Source: an uncultured Lentisphaeria bacterium (GTDB lineage Bacteria > Verrucomicrobiota > Lentisphaeria > Victivallales > Victivallaceae). From it: a stretch of DNA of 8,686 nt. The first letter of the stretch is position 1. Each line of letters starts with the position of its first letter. The stretch is taken from assembly GCA_903821255.1 (NCBI GenBank), contig CAIJKT010001045.1:1-8686 (forward strand). Direction: 5' to 3'. A program made the position numbers and the translations under genes. Shown piece after piece: positions 5,834-8,686 of this stretch. A model generated the notes under the pieces. The model saw only the letters and a list, made by a program, of their open reading frames with translations. It did not search any database and was not told the origin of the DNA.

Positions 5834-8422
5834 ATGCGTTATTTTAGTGTTATCATCATGCTTGCAATCTGGGCTGCGACTTTGGCGGGAGCTCCCATCA
5901 ATCTTCCCGATGGCATCGGTCAAATCACCATCAGCAGCGAAGGCAAAGAACTGACTGGCGAAATTACCGGATCAGAGTGGAAATGTGCAGATATAAAATG
6001 CCAAATCAAAATTACCAACCGGGCAGGCATTCTCGAAGTTCGCATGGTCTTTACAACCCCCGCCGCAACCCCGAAAAAGCTGTTGCTCAAAGTCAGCGGT
6101 CAATTTTCGGGAACGTCACCTTTCACATATTTCAACGGCTCCACTGAAAAGACGTTGAATGAACGCATTAAACGTCTTAAACGCGACGAGACCTTTGATA
6201 CTTTTCCCTTAGTCAGCCTCTATGACACCACCAAAGGGTTAGCTATCGGGCTAACTCCTGACACGGTAGTAGGTTCTCTGACTTCAGCGGTTGAAGTAGA
6301 TAGCTCCGTCAGCGGTACATTGAGTCTCGCGACTCAGGTTGTGCTGGACAACATCAAGGAGCAGGAGGTGGCCTTTGTCCTGATGCTCTACTCCTCTGAG
6401 TTCGGCTATGCCAACGCTGTGGAAAATTATTACAATGTATATCCTGAATACTTTGTTCCAGGCAAGGATATCAACCCCAAGATTTACGGGGTGGGCGGTT
6501 ACTATCAAGCGGCCTGTTGCCAGCATCCCCTGGAACTTCACGGCGGTCGCGCTTCCCTGCTCGATTGGGAATGGTCATATGCGCCTTGGATTGAAGCGGG
6601 AAACTGGCACACCAGTAAAGAACAATGGATAGACGGGGTCTCGGAAATTTCTCAATTCTATAAAATTAATGGTGCGAAAAAAGGCACTTTTGAAGAGTTT
6701 AACGCCTCTGTCAAAAAAAGATTTGACGTCGGAACCCGTACTAGCGCCATGTATTTTTACATTTTAGTAAAAGATATGATTATGACGCTTGGTGACAAAT
6801 ATCCGGAAGCGCGTTTTGCCAATGAAAATGGTGCGGACAAGACCCCGTCTGGACTTTATTCTATTACCAGTAATAAGAATAAAACCTACTTGACTTTTGC
6901 CCCCGGCAGCAATTTGCAGCCTTACATTGAGGAGCAGTTGCGTCTTTGTGTACAGGATTACCGAATCGATGGATTTGCCTTTGACATGGCCAATTTCGGG
7001 GTAAATAATTATGGCAGGAGCCAATTCAAGTACGCCGTCGGACGTTGCTTTGACGATAATGGGCGGATTTATACGCCAGACAGTATTCTTCCCGTCTATT
7101 TTGCCGACTACATCCACACCCTCAAGCGCGGTGACGAGAAGATGACCGTCTACATGAATATGGCGCGCGAAAGCCTCTCTCCATGGGGAGTGTTCCACGC
7201 TGACGGAGTGATGTTTGAGGGAGAACCAGATTCCGAGATTGTCAATTCACACACTTTGCGATTGATGGCGGGACGCAAGCCGATGACATTCTGGGGTGGA
7301 TTGGGTAATGGCGAATCGAATCCCTCAATTTTGTGGAATCAAGCGACCAAGCCAGATGACAAAAAAGCCCTTTACAACGGACTGAAAGAACTGTTGCTTT
7401 TAAAGTGCCTTGAGTACGGGGCCTCCCCGATGAACTGGGCTATCGTCTCGGATCTCAATTTCTTCACCCCGTTTATCAAGCCGATCATTGCGATGAAAAA
7501 GGCGGGATTCAATCCTGTTTCTGCGATCAAGAGCAACGCCGGCAAATTATTGTGGTATGGGCGTTTCGGTTACAACGAGAATACTATTTTGACCATCACC
7601 AATCCGCAACGCGAGGCGGTTACGGCGGATTTTGAAATTGTAACTAAATATTTTGGATCTGGTTCGTATATTGTGGTTCCACACCAGGGACAGACACTGA
7701 ATGAAAAGTTTGACGGCAAAAGCATCAAATTTAATTTGACCATGCAACCCAAGGAAAAAATGATTCTCACGGTAATTAAATTAGCAGACAACACAAGCGG
7801 CGAAGTCAATGTCTCGGCAGCGACCTACCGTAACATCAACTTGGGCTTCAGGGAGTTAAGTAAAAAAGCCGATTTGATTATACCTTCCGAAGCATTAGAT
7901 GGCGGAATGTTAAATCCCGCTGATTTTAATGCCGATAAAGGCTCTAAGCTAAAAATTGAGTACCTTGATCCTGTATGGGTGAGCTCAACGTACAAGGCGA
8001 TTGCCGGCTTCTTTACCGCTTCGATGCAGAAGAATAGTGCCGCGTCGCCAGTTATAGTGCTGCCGCAATCGCCAGCGCGCGATTTGGAGACGGCGGCGAT
8101 TATGCTTGATCGCTACTACCCATATTGTGAGGGATCGATGGCGTATGCACATCGGAGATGGACGGTGGAGTCCGGCTTTATCGACGCCAAGTTTGCTACT
8201 TGTAATCCTATGACCATCACGAATGCTCCATTGGCGAATCGTAAGGCAATTTATATTGGCAAGGCTAATGATTTTCCGCAGTTCGCACCACAATTGAGCG
8301 CCGCTAAACTGGCGAGGGCCTGGATTGTCAAAATTGACGACAACACTCTCTTTATCGGAGGGAAAACCGATGCGGATGTTTTGGAATCGATGAAGGAATA
8401 TTTCGCCATATTAGATAAGTGA
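5834..8422 (+). CDS. Secreted multidomain protein with glycosidase-like TIM barrel, family not recognised
   Basis: An 862-residue exported protein. The signal peptide core is FSVIIMLAIWAATLA, with a cut probably after A18. Residues about 20-190 look like a beta-sandwich (GLAIGLTPDTVVGS at 135-148). A linker resembling those before glycosidase barrels, AVENYYNVYPEYF (195-207), leads to a barrel at about 215-555. The barrel is rich in aromatics (LLDWEWSYAPWIEAGNW, 242-258), with YRIDGFAFDMANFG (376-389) and HADGVMFEGEPD (455-466). D384 in FDMAN resembles the nucleophile position of GH36/GH31-type enzymes, and E462 or E464 could be the acid. A beta domain (about 570-650) follows. The C-terminal alpha/beta domain (about 660-862) has VIVLPQSP (740-747), KAIYIGKANDF (804-814) and TLFIGGKTDADVLESMKEYF (838-857), resembling the accessory domain of GH67/GH20-type enzymes. 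Polysaccharide hydrolysis is inferred from fold-like motifs only. Confidence 0.7.
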   Translation: MRYFSVIIMLAIWAATLAGAPINLPDGIGQITISSEGKELTGEITGSEWKCADIKCQIKITNRAGILEVRMVFTTPAATPKKLLLKVSGQFSGTSPFTYFNGSTEKTLNERIKRLKRDETFDTFPLVSLYDTTKGLAIGLTPDTVVGSLTSAVEVDSSVSGTLSLATQVVLDNIKEQEVAFVLMLYSSEFGYANAVENYYNVYPEYFVPGKDINPKIYGVGGYYQAACCQHPLELHGGRASLLDWEWSYAPWIEAGNWHTSKEQWIDGVSEISQFYKINGAKKGTFEEFNASVKKRFDVGTRTSAMYFYILVKDMIMTLGDKYPEARFANENGADKTPSGLYSITSNKNKTYLTFAPGSNLQPYIEEQLRLCVQDYRIDGFAFDMANFGVNNYGRSQFKYAVGRCFDDNGRIYTPDSILPVYFADYIHTLKRGDEKMTVYMNMARESLSPWGVFHADGVMFEGEPDSEIVNSHTLRLMAGRKPMTFWGGLGNGESNPSILWNQATKPDDKKALYNGLKELLLLKCLEYGASPMNWAIVSDLNFFTPFIKPIIAMKKAGFNPVSAIKSNAGKLLWYGRFGYNENTILTITNPQREAVTADFEIVTKYFGSGSYIVVPHQGQTLNEKFDGKSIKFNLTMQPKEKMILTVIKLADNTSGEVNVSAATYRNINLGFRELSKKADLIIPSEALDGGMLNPADFNADKGSKLKIEYLDPVWVSSTYKAIAGFFTASMQKNSAASPVIVLPQSPARDLETAAIMLDRYYPYCEGSMAYAHRRWTVESGFIDAKFATCNPMTITNAPLANRKAIYIGKANDFPQFAPQLSAAKLARAWIVKIDDNTLFIGGKTDADVLESMKEYFAILDK

Positions 8423-8432
8423 ATCTGTTTTT

Positions 8433-8470
8433 CCAAACCAGCAAAGCATATTTCATAAATGCGGTTTTGA
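8433..8470 (+). terminator. Weak candidate terminator after the 862-residue gene
   Basis: AAACC at 8435-8439 can pair with GGTTT at 8463-8467 around an inner GCAT/ATGC pairing (8446-8462), followed by a short T-rich stretch. The stem is interrupted and the T run is only four bases, so transcription may well continue into the next gene. Confidence 0.2.
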
Positions 8471-8486
8471 TTAAAATTAATATTAA

Positions 8487-8575
8487 AATTGGGAGGAATG
8501 AAAATAAATTGACCAATTGAGAAAGTCGCGTTGATTATGATTTTTTGAAACAATTATTAGTATTGGAGGCAGCAA
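8487..8575 (+). repeat. Leader repeat, copy 2 (upstream of the 8576 gene)
   Basis: This is the counterpart of the leader before the 4965 gene: AATTGGGA at 8487 and TTGATTATGATT at 8531-8542 keep nearly the same distance to the start codon. A GGAGG ribosome site (8565-8569) lies 6 bases before the ATG. A tiny frame MKIN begins at 8498 just after GGGAGGA, too close to it to be translated well. Confidence 0.5.
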
Positions 8576-8686
8576 ATGTCAAACTTAGTTAAATCTCTTG
8601 GTATCGCGGTATTAGCTTGCGGATGTGTTTTTGCAGTTCTTGGCCAGGACAAAGGCGCAAACCTTTTAGAGAAATGGAATATAATG
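8576..8686 (+). CDS. N-terminus of a secreted protein, paralogue of the 4965 gene (partial)
   Basis: The first 37 codons are in the window and stay open to the edge. The protein starts MSNLVKSLGIAVLACG, matching the signal peptide MSKSVKFLGIAVLACA of the 4965 gene at 12 of the first 15 residues. At DNA level about 37 of the first 46 bases agree, with several differences silent. A signal peptidase cut after VLG (G23) is likely, though VLAC (12-15) could also be a lipobox. ANLLEKWN (28-35) may correspond to the NLLVNPGFEE opening strand of a CBM4/9-like domain. A strong ribosome site, GGAGG, sits at 8565-8569. The rest of the gene is outside the window, so its function is inferred from the paralogue. 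Confidence 0.75.
   Translation, partial: MSNLVKSLGIAVLACGCVFAVLGQDKGANLLEKWNIM

Noticed and set aside
1..8686. CRISPR arrays, tRNA or rRNA genes, insertion sequences, integrases or attachment sites
   Set aside because: No regularly spaced repeat array, no tRNA-like or rRNA sequence, no transposase motifs and no terminal inverted repeats were seen on either strand.

Overview
The window looks like an accessory carbohydrate-use locus from a bacterium of the Planctomycetes-Verrucomicrobia-Lentisphaerae (PVC) group, most likely a Lentisphaerota/Victivallis-like organism. The best clue is the gene at 4129-4836. It has the [17 protein letters not shown] prepilin-type N-terminus followed by [13 protein letters not shown] and, near its C-terminus, FLDGHV. 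This gene family is greatly expanded in Lentisphaerae and Planctomycetes. The phylum is inferred from motifs and gene content; no search was run.

Layout from left to right. Positions 1-196 hold no certain gene: there may be the first 18 codons of a leftward gene at the edge, and a 9-base direct repeat. Positions 197-1069 (minus strand) encode an AraC-family regulator. The 98-base divergent gap (1070-1167) carries an exact TTGACGAATT direct repeat with a 21-base period and a palindromic -10-like element, arranged as in a classic AraC-type promoter. Positions 1168-4050 encode a large cytoplasmic glycoside hydrolase related to the GH106 alpha-L-rhamnosidase group. It is followed by two tiny ATGA-overlapping reading frames and the prepilin-like gene (4129-4836).

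A second set of genes follows a 128-base gap: a secreted jelly-roll protein resembling CBM4/9 carbohydrate-binding modules (4965-5831), tightly coupled (2-base gap) to an 862-residue secreted multidomain protein with a glycosidase-like TIM barrel (5834-8422). After a 153-base gap comes the start of another secreted protein (8576 to the window end). Its leader DNA and signal peptide resemble those of the gene at 4965, so the small secreted gene seems to have been duplicated within the locus.

Proposed working model (inference): the AraC protein senses a sugar and controls itself and the GH106-like enzyme. The prepilin-like and secreted proteins bind and attack a polysaccharide outside the inner membrane, and the cytoplasmic enzyme finishes imported oligosaccharides. 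No transporter, SusC/SusD pair or sulfatase lies in the window. The left part (AraC and GH106-like) appears richer in G+C than the secreted genes on the right, so the locus may be assembled from parts of different origin.
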